Shown here: positions 10,801 through 19,800 of the stretch, in pieces | How positions within the stretch are numbered: position 1 is the stretch's first letter | Layout of the letters: each line of letters opens with the position of its first letter | From: Paenibacillus sp. 37 | GTDB taxonomy: Bacteria; Bacillota; Bacilli; Paenibacillales; Paenibacillaceae | Direction: 5' to 3' | Assembly (NCBI RefSeq): GCF_008386395.1 | Contig: NZ_CP043761.1 | Location: forward strand, 5,332,001 to 5,396,000 | DNA: 64,000 nucleotides | The notes under the pieces: model-generated | The model's input: the letters and a program-made list of their open reading frames with translations, nothing else | What the model was told of the DNA's origin: nothing | Database searches by the model: none | Position numbers and translations under genes: made by a program

Positions 10801-13800
10801 TTCATTAATAAGTCGGATCTTCCGATTCCCGCGCCATGGATAACCCCCCGAATCTTCCCATGACGTTGACGCAGCTCTTCTACAATTGGAACTATCTCTT
10901 CTTTTTTGGAAATGTCAGCGTTGTATATTTCAACGCTAGCTCCCATATTTTCAATATCAAGCACTCCCTGAATCTTTCGGCATAACGACTGATCCTGCTG
11001 TGCTTCCAAAATTGCTTCCCATGTTTTCCGGGGTGGAAAGGCAGTACGATTAATCCAGGCCAGATGTACCTTGTCCCTGCCAGCCAAATATTTGGATACT
11101 TCAATCCCGATACCTCCGGCTCCACCAGACACAAGATATATCCCTTCTGAATGAAGAGCTGGAAATTGTCCGTTGTTACTGTCCGACTCTGCAACAGGCT
11201 GGAGTTTACCGAATGACTGAACATACCGTTTTCCGTCTCGAATGGCGGTAAGGAAGTGATCTGTTTTTCTGAAAACAGACTCTGCACTCCCCTTGCTCCA
11301 TAGCATATCTTCCACGTCGATAACTCGACATTGTATGTTCAGGTGCTCCTTACGTATGACCTTGGCAAGACCTTCTAGCGGTGCGAGTTCAGGTCTAAGA
11401 AGCTGTTCTTTGCCTGTGACATGATGGACACATTGGGTCAAAATCACCATATCCATATCATAATCAATACCATGTCTGGTCAATGAACGAACCAGATACA
11501 GCAGGCTGTAAACGCCGCGTTCCTGTGATTCATTCAACTCCACCAGATTCTGAACAGAAGTGTCCGAAGCAAAGGTAGGTGCGTAGATGACCTGTGACCA
11601 TGATTTTGAATCCAAAGCATTGACTAAAGAATCAAAATCGACCTCTTTCGAACCAATTCGAAAATCAGTATCGTTCCTCTGTTCAAAGTAATCTCCCGGA
11701 CAAACCTTAATGACGTCCTTACCCGATTGTTGCAAAAGCAATGCAAGGTCAGCCCCACCTTTGTCATCGGCTGTAAAGAGTACAACTCTCTCGCTTGAAT
11801 GAACTTCGTTATCCTCGTACTCTCCCTCAAGCTCATGCCACGTAAGAGAAAACAATCCGTTGTCAGGGTGGACACTCTCTTCTGCTGGTCTGCTTCCCAT
11901 GTCAATCCAGCACTTCTGCGGATCAAAAGGATAACCCGCCAGAGGTACGGTCTTCGTAGACTTGCCCTCATACAGACGCCACCAGTCCACGGATGCCCCT
12001 TGGACGTAAAGAGTACACAGGCGCCCCCAGTCGAATGTAGCCTCATTCATCTGGTTCAATTCTTGTCTGACCTCTTCACTTAACGCACGAACGTTTTTCT
12101 GGGTAATATCATGTCCCCCTGAAACTTCCCGATTGTCGCTGATCAGTCGGTGTTCCCCATAATGAAACCAAGGTGCTGTGAACGTGTGAAAGTCTCCAGA
12201 TATAACCTGGGTTAGCTTAATGCGCAAATCCTCCAAATGTTCAGCCAAAATGATCACTCGGTGAGCATAATGTCCGCGACATGCATTGGCTGTTCGACAA
12301 ACATCCAGTAATGAATACCTGTCAGGGAAGGCAGATACTCCGTCCAGATACTGTTTCATCAGGATTTGAATTCCATTAACTGATCCCGCAGACAACGTGA
12401 ATGGATGAACACCCGTATGCCCATCATGCGTAACGTTCAACGTGGCCTGTACAGGAGCTTCTTCCAGCACTATATGACAATTCGTTCCGCTCAAACCAAA
12501 TGTGCTTATCCCGCATCTACGCGGATCAGCACCTCGCTCCCACTCTCTTAACCTTGTATTGACATAGACGGGTGAATTCCCAAAATCAATATTCAGGTTT
12601 GGATAATTAAAATGAAGGGAAGGCGGGAGTTTCCGATGATACAATGATAAAAGTCCCTTGATCAGACTGGCCATACCTGCTGTTTCATACAGATGCCCGA
12701 CATTGGTTTTGACCGAACCGATTGCACAAAATTGCTTTTTATTCGTATATTTTCGAAAAGCACGTTCCAGCCCCTGAATTTCGATAGGGTCACCCAGATT
12801 CGTTCCTGTTCCATGAGTTTCAATATAGGCCAGGGATTCCGGGTGGATACCTGCTCGCTTCCACGCTTCCTCGATTACTTCGGATTGAGCAACCGGATTG
12901 GGGGCCGTGATGCCCATGGACGTTCCATCCTGATTCAAGGCGATGCCTTTGATTACACCATAGATGTGGTCTCCATCCTTCTGAGCCTGACGAAGCGGCT
13001 TCAAAATTACTGCAGCCACACCTTCACCCATACCGGATCCATCTGCTTCTTTATCAAAAGCTCTTGTCCGGTAGTCGGTGGATTCAATCCCAATCTTCAG
13101 AAAATCATTATCCACTGGCAAAATATCCAGCTTAACGCCTCCGGCAATCGCCATGTTGCAATCCCCGTTCATCAGCGATTTACAAGCCAGATAAACGGAT
13201 ACTAGCGAGGACGAACAAGCAGTATCCACTACCATGGTCGGTCCTTTTAGATTAAGCAGATACGAGATGCGGGTAGGAAGCATTGACGCGATATTTCCAG
13301 TCATCGCAATAGACAACTCTTCCGGATTAGTATCCTTGATCATTTCCTTATAGTTGTTGCTATTGGCAAATCCGGTAAAGACGCCGGTATTGCTTCCTGC
13401 AAGCCTTTGCCCGCCGTAACCGGCATCTTCGATGGCATGCCATGCCGTTTGCAAAAATAAACGATGACAAGGGTCCATCAGACTGGCCTCTTTTGGAGAG
13501 AGACGGAAGAACTTATAGTCGAATTGATCCACTTCATCCAGAAAAGCACCATCCAGATATTGAAGGAATTCGTCTGAATATCCGCTTAGTCTGAGGTACT
13601 CATCCGTTACAGATTTTCGATCAGATGGATAATCACCTATGCAATCAATCCCCTGCTCAACAATGTGCCAGTATTCCTCCGGATGATTCGCATGGGGAAA
13701 TTTAAGGCTCATGCCTATGACTGCTATATCCTCTTGATGATTTGCTTCTTCCTGCTTCAGCAGATTGATGACCTGAATCCCCGTCACTTTGTCAATTTTG

Positions 13801-13844
13801 CCGGAGGCTATGTTTTCAACAACATGTTTGTAGACTTTCTCCAC
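4878..13844 (-). CDS. AT-less PKS: KS-KR-ACP-KS-KR-ACP with terminal condensation domain
   Basis: Last megasynthase of the line, about 2,988 residues. Order: N-terminal helical docking segment (1-30); KS (Cys at about 206, HGTGT, NVGH); post-KS linker; KR (GGAGGIG near 907); ACP (Ser near 1229 in ELGADSIL); KS (Cys near 1466, HGTGT, NLGH); KR (GGMGGIG near 2162); ACP (Ser near 2484, YGGDSII); and a full condensation domain (about 2545 to the end) with intact HHLVTDG near 2670. No AT, DH, ER, A, PCP or thioesterase domain is present. The C domain is therefore positioned to release the chain onto a free amine or alcohol. I chose GTG at 13844: it follows the previous stop by 4 bases, has AGGGGAG 7 bases upstream, and aligns with the docking segment of the NRPS-containing protein. 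An ATG at 13871 is the alternative. Confidence 0.93.
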   Translation of the reverse strand: MEKVYKHVVENIASGKIDKVTGIQVINLLKQEEANHQEDIAVIGMSLKFPHANHPEEYWHIVEQGIDCIGDYPSDRKSVTDEYLRLSGYSDEFLQYLDGAFLDEVDQFDYKFFRLSPKEASLMDPCHRLFLQTAWHAIEDAGYGGQRLAGSNTGVFTGFANSNNYKEMIKDTNPEELSIAMTGNIASMLPTRISYLLNLKGPTMVVDTACSSSLVSVYLACKSLMNGDCNMAIAGGVKLDILPVDNDFLKIGIESTDYRTRAFDKEADGSGMGEGVAAVILKPLRQAQKDGDHIYGVIKGIALNQDGTSMGITAPNPVAQSEVIEEAWKRAGIHPESLAYIETHGTGTNLGDPIEIQGLERAFRKYTNKKQFCAIGSVKTNVGHLYETAGMASLIKGLLSLYHRKLPPSLHFNYPNLNIDFGNSPVYVNTRLREWERGADPRRCGISTFGLSGTNCHIVLEEAPVQATLNVTHDGHTGVHPFTLSAGSVNGIQILMKQYLDGVSAFPDRYSLLDVCRTANACRGHYAHRVIILAEHLEDLRIKLTQVISGDFHTFTAPWFHYGEHRLISDNREVSGGHDITQKNVRALSEEVRQELNQMNEATFDWGRLCTLYVQGASVDWWRLYEGKSTKTVPLAGYPFDPQKCWIDMGSRPAEESVHPDNGLFSLTWHELEGEYEDNEVHSSERVVLFTADDKGGADLALLLQQSGKDVIKVCPGDYFEQRNDTDFRIGSKEVDFDSLVNALDSKSWSQVIYAPTFASDTSVQNLVELNESQERGVYSLLYLVRSLTRHGIDYDMDMVILTQCVHHVTGKEQLLRPELAPLEGLAKVIRKEHLNIQCRVIDVEDMLWSKGSAESVFRKTDHFLTAIRDGKRYVQSFGKLQPVAESDSNNGQFPALHSEGIYLVSGGAGGIGIEVSKYLAGRDKVHLAWINRTAFPPRKTWEAILEAQQDQSLCRKIQGVLDIENMGASVEIYNADISKKEEIVPIVEELRQRHGKIRGVIHGAGIGRSDLLMNRTDDQFKSIFNPKVMGTRILDEVTHSDDLDFFILFSSVATMFSGAVQGDYTAANAYLDAYGEYRNKLGRRTHVVNWTTWKETGMALEGGFTIDTIFKTLPTGKALEGFEQVLSHNVPRALVGYLNYENGGVFLLEKSGVMLSPVLTAQIELFKEKKKQEKASKAKSVATNPAGEVSLTGSLNEEFSDTEKRVAECCRKILGFDQIDIHDNFFELGADSILLMKIQSEIERIFPGTINVTDMFEYSNVHHLAKFIGGKNKKEEQSPSPAMHLKKRTAAERDGDIAIIGMAVNVPLASTPEELWAHLVNGTDLVRSFPESRKVDIDKHFAFTGHDQAQMKYNENAYLEDIDKFDAGFFRLSPKEASLMDPNQRLFLEAAWTAIEDAGYGGTRLSGSKTGVYLGYAATLRDLYARLLYEVDPGSGSSSMVGNLTAMMSARISYLLDLKGPSMVIDTACSSSLVSVDMACKAIRSGQCDYALAGGIKINLCPVDDENMKLGIESTDHRSKAFDDEADGAGIGEGVAVVLLKSLQQALDDHDSIHAVIKGGAVNQDGSSIGITAPNPASQTEVIISALEDARVEPETITYIETHGTGTTLGDPIEIKGISDALSSYTDRKQFCAVSSIKTNLGHSSEAAGVISLVKAVMALREKKLPPTLYFNRPNRMIEFSNSPVFVNTRLRTWHSEEGPRRCGISAFGISGTNCHVILEEAPVQTFVQAEERRPYILPLSAKSKDSLSRLIAAYHDYLDSYDELDLLSLCGTAAQGRGHYKLRIAIAFKDKEELLARLDKLRGCPFSEIKPPVAYASEHRMVPETKEPGVGELTEQKLRELNEQSDRVLKLINEHGWEDQHLEEISILYTQGADIDWSRLYAEEETFRLHLPTYPYERNRCWIDIPERVAVQPSVVQKEEPTMHYTIGWVEANNPERLIPNPQTVLLLKGTIPLCDSLSRELTERGAHVIEVTLGATYAKISPVHYQIDGSEEQYLQLLKATKNHRIDQIIHTFTINGHIAPESPKELEDALCRGVHSLFYLTKAIAGAGLRNRMRIVLLSQFVHEVSGHESHLAPEYATMFGLGKAIGQEHPQLECKVMDIDDDTAIPILLNAMNADDVFYATAYRKGQRYVEEFRKTDLLGAELSDVTIKEQGVYLITGGMGGIGRAFAEHFANRHNVTLILAGRSDFPDRETWPAILEDNKDLEQCNKIKWIQSIENKGSTVGLYSVDTGDLQQVSRLMVNIREKYGKVDGIVHGAGVAGEGFLASKDAETFNRVLLPKVQGTWNMDQATAHDSLDFLVLFSTTSTLFSSPGQGDYSAANSYLDAYAAYRNRRGERTLTINWVAWKETGMAKDFGVNDDMVFKSVSTNSALKAFDQAFQRKVHRSIIGELNYDSEYMAYVGDMPMMMSEDVYNTIQDQSAGVIAEVEMRKATLNKEVSLHGRNDGQYTAMEQMLSRIWSLHLGLTEMDLYDDFYEYGGDSIIGLKMASDIYRETGIQVNPSDVLQYPTIWGLGVHLQSLVDVENATVGQQSIPHAEVKEKYPLSSAQKRIFYLCTQDPDNISYNLNKALIMEGNFDPFTLNGYMNTLIQRHESFRTSFHWEQGEPIQRIHENVDFSIETLPDVIRGTEAVEDVVKQFVRPFDLEAAPLIRMIVGSLDDGRHLLMFDVHHLVTDGMSMDNMMHEITSMYSGSPLPNIPYQYRDYSEWSNQYQQSDSIKLQEAFWLETLKGPLPTLQLPTDFIRPDRKTYDGAKMTFYADEALTARIGKLGARTGTTLYMVLLSALNVLLHKYTNQSDILIGSPVTGRQQGNFDATIGMFVNTIVLRNEPVPDDSFRELLLDVKQRTLSAFAHQDCQFDRIVQLVNSTRDPSRNPLFDVYFALQNVGMYTGEIEAFKGTLIDYDSGVSRFDLALDAIEREGTIEFILEYNTSLFLPGTAEYIAKDFVKILEIISEQPDTLIYDIEVDRVTDITDEAVDEEVNFNF

Positions 13845-13848
13845 AAGC

Positions 13849-16800
13849 TCACTCCCCTGGCCGTATTTCATCCAAACGATGAAGAATGTCTTCGACAGAT
13901 ACTTCCCCGTCCTGCAACTTGTCCAGCATATGGCTTAATGAGTCATTCCAATCTCCGTCCTGCTCTTCTGATGCGGATGTTATCGGTGCAGCTTGCAGGA
14001 TATGTTGCTCATTGCCTGCAATGTAATTGCTGAGTTTGTCTACAGTTGTATATTCGAACAGATCTACCAGTTTGATCTTATTGGGGAAATGCCGATCCAA
14101 TAACTCATGCATCTGGCCCAACATGATCGAATCTCCCCCTAATTCGAAGAAACTGTCATAAATATTGATTTCACTGAACCCTAGTACCGAACCGAAGATT
14201 TTGGCAATCAGATCCTCAGCATCGCTATATGCTCCTTCTCCTGTCCTGCCATCCAGAGTAACTTCTGCATAACCGGTCTGGTTCTGAGTTTCAGTAAAAA
14301 CAGTCTTCTCATCAGTAGCGAGGGATCTCAGGTCATCAGATAATCTCACAGCAACACTTGACATCATGCCAAGCAATTTGCTTTCACGATTGATCTCGCC
14401 GACGATTACCCGATTCAAGGTCATTCCCATCGCACGATCCAGCCATGCAATGCCCTGCTCCGTAGGAATTGCGGAGAATACGCCATCCACATTGATACCG
14501 TAACGAACGCCCATCCCCGTATCTCGCCATGTGTTCCAATTCATAGTTAGGGTTCGTTTCCCAAGCTTGCTTCGATATGCAGCAAATGCATCCAGGTATG
14601 CATTGGCAGCAGCATAGTCCCCTTGGCCCGGAGCAGCAAACACCGAAGAGATCGTGGAGAAGAGCAGGAAGAAGTCAAGATTATCCTCAAGCGTGACCTG
14701 ATCAAGCGCCCATGTTCCTTGGACTTTGGGACCTGTCACCGCTGAGAACTGTTCCTCCGTCTTGCGCATCAGCATGCCTTCACCAGGTACACCAGCACTG
14801 TGGACTACGCCACGAATGGGACCGCAAGTATGTCGAAGTTCATCAAATACCTCACGTAGCCTATCCAGATGCCCGATATCCACTTGATAAAATGAACATG
14901 ACGTTCCTTTCTTCTCCAGATCCATCACCCGATTTATCGTCTCGCACACTTCCCTGTCTCTGTTCTGATCAAGCCATTCAGTCCACTGGTCACGCGGCGG
15001 AAAAGGTGAACGGGCAAGCAAAGCAACATGTCCTGCTCCCTTGTCAGCCAAGTACTGGGCGACTTCCAAACCAATGCCTTTCGTGCCGCCAGTAATCACG
15101 TATACACCGTCATTTTGAATTGCTGGCGAATGGCCGATCACCATCGTATCGTCCAAAGTCTCGAACTGCTCCTCATAACGAGTACCTTCCCGATAAGCAA
15201 CAAGATATAAATCAGACTTTCGGCCAATCTCTTGTAACACATCTTCAGCAGAGACAACATCATCCACGTCCAGAAACTTGCAGGATATGCCCATCAATTC
15301 CTGACCTACAACTCGTCCCATTCCCATAAAAGGAGCTTGTTGTGGCTGAAGGACACGTTCATTGCCTGTCACTTCGTTCACATAATCAGATACCAGCGTA
15401 AGGCTCAGTCCGCGTTCATAACCCACATGTGCCAGCGCCTGTGTAAGATACATCAGGCTGCGAGCCCCACGCTGCTGGGTCACCTCTAATTGTTCGATAC
15501 TCTCAGGAAATACTGTTTGTTCAGTCGTTGACATATGGATAATATGTGTGAATTGATACTCAGATTGAAGATCGGTTAACAAGTCCTCATACGCCTGTTT
15601 ATTTGAATCAATGCCATACCATCCATCGCCTGGAGTAGAATCCTTTTGAAGTCCAATCTCTACTCTTACAACCTTCCGACCCGCAGCTAGTAATCTCTCA
15701 TAGATCGATGCCGAAAGAGCAGTTTTTCCTGTGAACAATAATACATCTCCAGATTCGGAGGACATCCATGATGTCCCATCGATGGATGGCGTGTTAACCC
15801 AACGAATAACATGAAATGGTTGTTCCATACGTTCCACTTTTACCGGGGCGACGTCGGGTATGTCCAGCCAGTGTGTCTTACGCTCGAAAGCATACACCGG
15901 GAGCCGCACTTTACGAGGTGCCTGTCCGTCATTCCATAATAATGGCGGCAAATCTGCGCCCGCCGAATACAACTCACTAATTTTGACCTGCATGGATTCG
16001 TCCCTGTAGAGGCCGTTCTTCCACGCTAATGCGACTTCTTGAATTTCGGCGTTCAAATTTTCCTTCTGAACCAGAGTAAGATCATCCGGACGTCTAATCC
16101 CATCCGTACCTGATACCAATCGGTGTTCTCCATAACGATAGAAAACCTTGCCTGCTTCGCCCAGTTCAGACTCCCAAAAGTAGAGCCGGTTCAATTCATT
16201 CAAACGGGAAACAAGCTCCATTGTCGTATTCACTGCAAAAATTAATCGATGCGGATAATGACTGCGCCCAGCTTGGACCGTGTAACAGATATCCTGCAGA
16301 TCCATTTGTAATAATTGCGGACCATATGCAACGTACCTTGTAACAAGTTGCTGCAAGCTCTCACGTGATTTGGCCGAAAGCATGAAAAACTGTGGCCCAA
16401 CGTGAGGAACATGGTCAGACAGTTCTTTATGGATATAGTCTGTCGGTGGCTCTTCCAGCACAATATGGGCATTGGTTCCGCTCATCCCAAACGCACTGAC
16501 GCCAGCTCGCCGCGGATGGCCTTCAACCTCCCACTTACGAGTAACGGTGTTGACGTATATGGCAGAATCGTAAAACGGGATATTTTCATTGGGTCGATTA
16601 AAGTGAATCGTTGCAGGCAATTCCTTGTTTTTAAGTGCCAACGCAGTTTTGATCAACCCGACGATTCCCGCTGCTTCAAGCAGATGACCCATATTGGCTT
16701 TGACAGATCCAATCGCACAGAAATTTCGTTTGTCGGTGAACATACGGAATGCATTTGTCAAACTGTTTACTTCAATCGGGTCCCCTAAAGGTGTACCCGT

Positions 16801-19800
16801 CCCGTGGGCTTCCACATAACCAATAGTCGCAGGATCAATGCCGGCATCATCCCATGCTTTGCGAATCACGTCTTCCTGAGCCGCCGGATTTGGTGCTGTC
16901 ATCCCGGCAGAACTGCCATCCTGATTGGATGCTGATCCCTTAATGACTGCATAGATTTGGTCGCCATCCTGTTTAGCTTTTTCGAGTGGTTTTAGCATGA
17001 TTACACCAATGCCTTCGCCAAATCCCGTCCCTTCCGATTCCTCATCAAATGCACGCGTGATTCCATCCATGGATTCCATGCCTATTCCCATGCGTGTATT
17101 CGTGTGATGAATCGGCATGGTATGGATTTTAATCCCACCTGCTATGGCCATTTCACATTTGCCGCTACGAATCGATTGACAAGCGGCATCTACAGCAACG
17201 AGGGATGATGAACAGGCTGTATCTACGACCATCGATGGCCCTTTCAAGTCCAGCATATAAGATACTCTTCCAGAGGTAACTGCTGCTGTGTTGCCCACCA
17301 TAGCGCTGGATAGAAGAGTCGGATTGGTTTCATAAATGAGTCGTGAATACATATCGCGAATATTCGGCGAGTATCCAACAAACACCCCGGTATGACTTCC
17401 ACTAATGTCTTCTACACAACCGGCATCTTCAACTGCTTCCCAGCATGCCTGCAGGAAGAGACGCTGATGTGGGTCCATCAGGCTTGCTTCCTTGGGAGAC
17501 AAACGGAAAAAGGTACTATCAAACTTATCAATCTCATCAATATACGACCCTTCCACAAGAGCCACGCTGCCCTCAGGAAACTGTTTATATCGAATATAGC
17601 GATCAATGGCATCCTTTCGTTCTGCAGACAATGTGGTCCTGCAATCCAACCCGTTGCGAATATTGTCCCAGAACTCATCTGTGGTGTTGGCGTTAGGCAG
17701 TTTGACGGAAATGCCAATAATGGCTATGTCCTGTTCCGTTCCTTTGATCGTTGCATGATGTGTCATGTTGTCGCTTCCCTGGCGTTTATCTACCAGAAAA
17801 CGGGCCAGCTTATAAACTGTTGCGTGTTCAAACAAATCCGTAATCATAAGTGAACCTGGATCAAGCAGTTCCAATCTGGCATGCATCGTTTTTAACAAGA
17901 GGGAATCGGCTCCCAGTTCAAAGAAATTTTCATGGATGTTAATTTCCTCGAAACCCAATACCTGTCTGCAAACATCAGCGACACGTCGTTCTGCTTCGGT
18001 GTAATCCTCTTTTTCTTTTCCTGTGAGGATCACCTGACCCGTGCCATGTTGTGAAATTGATCGGGTAGAAGCCATATCTGCTATAGATCTGGTCGTAGAC
18101 TTCAATCTCTTCAATCGTTCGAGCAAATATGGAGCAACCCGAATCCCTGAACGTTCGAGTAAAGGAATGCCCCCACCATTTATGTTTAATTCCCCGATAA
18201 TAACGCGGTCTACTTTTTGAGTAACAACGTCTGCGAGAGTATGGATCGCCTGTTCAGGCAAAATGGCCTTAAATATAGTATCCGCCGTAAAACCCGAACG
18301 TGCTGCCATTCCCCGCTCCCTCCAGGTCACCCAGTTAATGGCGAGTGTGTGAAGTCCCTGCTTGGTTCGTTGTGCGGCGAACGTATCCAGGTAGGCATTG
18401 GCTGCAACGTAATCTCCCATCGTCAACGTGCTGAATGTTGTAGCGACAGAAGAACATAACAGCATAAAATCAGGCTGATCTTGTCGGGTAAGTTGATCAA
18501 GCAGCCATGTCCCCCTGATCTTGGGAGCCAACGTGCGCTTGACGTCATCTTCACTCTTCTGATCGGTAGACAGATCACTTCCCGTTCCTGCGCAATGCAC
18601 AATTCCACGTATAGAACCAAACGTTTTTCTGATACCATCCAACGTATGGGTAAGACGCATTTCATCGGACACATCTACGCTAAAATAAGTTACCATTGCT
18701 CCGAGACTTTCCATGGCATCTATTTCACGAATAATCTGCTGAACAGCCGTCTGGTCTTTCCCATTCTTACGAAGCAGCGGCCATTGCTCTCTGTTAGGTA
18801 ATTCTGTCCGTCCCAGTAGGATAATTCGTACCTTTGCCTGACCAGCCATCCATCTCCCAATCTCTGAACCTATCCCCCCTGCTCCACCCGTTATGATGTA
18901 TACTCCATTCTCAACCAGTTGCCAGTCCCTATTTTTCTGAGTCTCTGTGTCCCATTCATCCAGCTGTTCAACATAACGAATCCCATTCCGATAGGCAAAA
19001 TTCTCGTTGGAGATGCCTATGCCACCAACCAACTCCGGAATAGATTCAAGTGAACTATGTTCATCTCTGTCAATGCACTGACAACGGATATGCGGATATT
19101 CCTTTCCTATAACGTTAGCCCAGCCGATCAAGGCAGCGTGCTCAGGATACAGTTCCACCTCGTCCCCCGTCACTTGATAAGCAGTTGTCGTAGCAATTGA
19201 TATGCCTACAGGGCCAGACACTGCTCTCTGCACCAGAGATTTGACCAGTCTGAACAGACTCAGAGGACCCTCTATTTCCGCCTGAGAAAGATCCGCCAGA
19301 TTATGCACCTGCATTCTGGGCGTTGAACTCAGTAGATGAATAACACGGGTTATATCATTGAAAGGCAATGCACCAAGCAGATGATCATAAACATCTTCTG
19401 AAGAAAGTTGTACTAGACCTGAGAGTCCTTCCATAACGGCAACATCTCCGTCAAATGTCACGGATACCAGCTTTCTTCCCAGATTACGCAAGGTGGTTTC
19501 AAGCCTTTCGCCTTCAAGGTCTTTATCTTTTCGCAATATCAGGGTTATCCCATCATCAATTGGCTGCTGCTCCTCATCGGGTATGGATGGTTCCAAAGAA
19601 TCCGCGATCCAGCGTGTTCTATACATACTCCGAGTCATGTCATCTGTCTGGCGTTGATCCATGTCCGCTTTCCAGTCCAGCCAGCATATGTTCGGTTCAA
19701 ACTGGTATGAAGGAAGTGGAATTCTGCGCACAGACTTTTCTCTGTACAGATCTTCCCAACTCACATCGGCTCCCTGAACATACAAATCACAAATGGCCTC